Source of the DNA: Clostridia bacterium
GTDB taxonomy: Bacteria; Bacillota; Clostridia; DUPQ01
Assembly: GCA_028690885.1 (NCBI GenBank)
Contig: JAQVAJ010000062.1
Coordinates: 1-7,425, forward strand
Direction of reading: 5' to 3'
Length of the DNA stretch: 7,425 bases
Positions 6,587 through 7,425 of this stretch are shown here, one piece after another. A model generated the notes under the pieces. It was not told where the DNA came from and did no database searches. It saw only the letters and a list, made by a program, of their open reading frames with translations. The stretch's first letter is position 1, and each line of letters opens with the position of its first letter. Both the position numbers and the translations under genes were made by a program.

Positions 6587-7425
6587 CTATATTTCATTAA
6601 AAAATTTTGAGAAATTATTCTCAAATTCATTCATATTTTCTGACAATTCTAACTTATAAATTGGTTTATTTAATAGTAAATTCATTATATCTAACAAATT
6701 ATTTGATATTTCAATTTTTTGAAAACCACTTAATGATTTTACTAGCTTTTTTTTGAAATACTCATCATCCGCATTACAAATTTTCATTTTGTTATAACCA
6801 TATTCTGGTAAAATTACAGCTTTAATATTTTTCCCTAAAAGTGTACTTGATTGTTGATCTTTTGAATCAAAAATATCCCATACATCAATAAAATACTCAT
6901 CTGAAAATCCTCTTTTCGATTCTTTTAAGTTGATTTTATTTATCCCATGAATATACCTCAAACTACCTTCTCTAACGCTTGGAAGCATTTTTATGTATTT
7001 TATTTCAACTCCACTAGAAATTTTTCTAAGAAATATTAAATCATCATTTATTGCTTCATATCCATTTAATACTAGATTCATAAAAATTGTCGTTTTACTT
7101 GTTCTTGCACCGCCTAATATTAAATATATGTTGTTATTTTTAACAACTGCTGCAGTATGTAATGAATAATAACCCAAATTTTTTAAATAATTTACTAAAG
7201 CCATTTTAAATGCCATTCTTGTAAGTTGAACCAAACTCTCTTTTGAACTGCTAATGACTGAATGATAATTATTTGTTTTATAAGAATTGATTATTCCATT
7301 CTTGATGCTTACATTTTTTTTAAAAGAAAAAGGTTCAAAAGCATGAGATCCAAAACGTTTTTTAATTATGTTGCATATATACTCTTCCTTCCCTGTTGTA
7401 ACATACAAAACATAGTAATTTGATT
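6587..7425 (-). CDS. HprK-like serine kinase family protein, 5' end beyond window
   Basis: The frame is open to the right edge. Its first usable start inside the window is TTG 7408, but this has no ribosome binding site, and the preceding codons (SNYYV) continue in frame, so the true start is probably outside. From TTG there are 273 residues. The fold resembles the C-terminal domain of HPr kinase/phosphorylase: SLHTAAVV at 82-89 (H84), a P-loop-like ILGGARTSKTT at 97-107 (K105, T106) and NGYEAINDDLIFL at 115-127, whose D122-D123 occupy the place of the HprK catalytic Asp pair. In HprK the loop is GxxGxGKS; here R102 and S104 replace two glycines. Related kinases in lasso-peptide clusters phosphorylate the C-terminal residue of the precursor. 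Central carbon-catabolite HprK is unlikely given this context and the divergent loop. It is the first gene of the visible operon and its TAG precedes ABC gene 1 by 22 nt. The target is unknown. Confidence 0.82.
   Translation of the reverse strand, partial: SNYYVLYVTTGKEEYICNIIKKRFGSHAFEPFSFKKNVSIKNGIINSYKTNNYHSVISSSKESLVQLTRMAFKMALVNYLKNLGYYSLHTAAVVKNNNIYLILGGARTSKTTIFMNLVLNGYEAINDDLIFLRKISSGVEIKYIKMLPSVREGSLRYIHGINKINLKESKRGFSDEYFIDVWDIFDSKDQQSSTLLGKNIKAVILPEYGYNKMKICNADDEYFKKKLVKSLSGFQKIEISNNLLDIMNLLLNKPIYKLELSENMNEFENNFSKFFNEI

Noticed and set aside
7366..7413. Short minus-strand frame from ATG 7413, considered as the end of an upstream peptide gene
   Set aside because: It reads about 15 codons in a frame different from the kinase and stops early; no ribosome binding site is visible.
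597..7425. CRISPR array, tRNA or riboswitch in the minus-strand block
   Set aside because: No spaced direct repeats, cloverleaf-like segments or long untranslated stretches occur; gaps between genes are at most 22 nt.

Overview
The window looks like DNA from a low-G+C Firmicute, probably a clostridial lineage. It is very A+T rich: sampled lines of the gene block read about 17-28% G+C. The proteins are rich in Lys, Ile, Asn and Tyr, and the genes use purine-rich GGAGG-type ribosome binding sites at short spacing. No genus can be named from the sequence alone.

Layout. Positions 1-562 (+ strand) hold the 3' part of a decayed IS3-family transposase gene. It has at least three frameshifts and three internal stops, runs off the left edge, and may end at an IS terminus near 593. 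Positions 597-7425 are filled by one tight block of five minus-strand genes. In transcription order from the right edge they are: an HprK-like kinase (5' end outside the window), ABC exporter half 1, ABC exporter half 2, a PF14907-type nucleotidyltransferase with a long C-terminal extension, and a class I SAM-dependent methyltransferase. Gaps between genes are 17-22 nt, and the two ABC genes overlap by 4 nt (ATGA). This looks like a single operon whose promoter lies beyond the right edge. No terminator is visible at its end, where the IS remnant sits.

How the genes may work together. HprK-like kinases and PF14907 nucleotidyltransferases occur as tailoring enzymes in some Firmicute lasso-peptide clusters, where a kinase phosphorylates the peptide's C-terminal residue and the nucleotidyltransferase-like protein elaborates it. 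An ABC exporter pair and a methyltransferase fit such a modify-and-export cassette. The precursor peptide, the leader-binding protein, the leader protease and any lasso cyclase are not in this window. The RiPP assignment is therefore an inference, and sequence to the right of 7425 is needed to decide it.

Points of most interest are the PF14907 protein with a possible carbohydrate-binding-like C-terminal domain, the unusual P-loop of the kinase, the pairing of these enzymes with a methyltransferase and a two-gene exporter, and a misplaced Shine-Dalgarno sequence that puts the obvious methyltransferase start in doubt.
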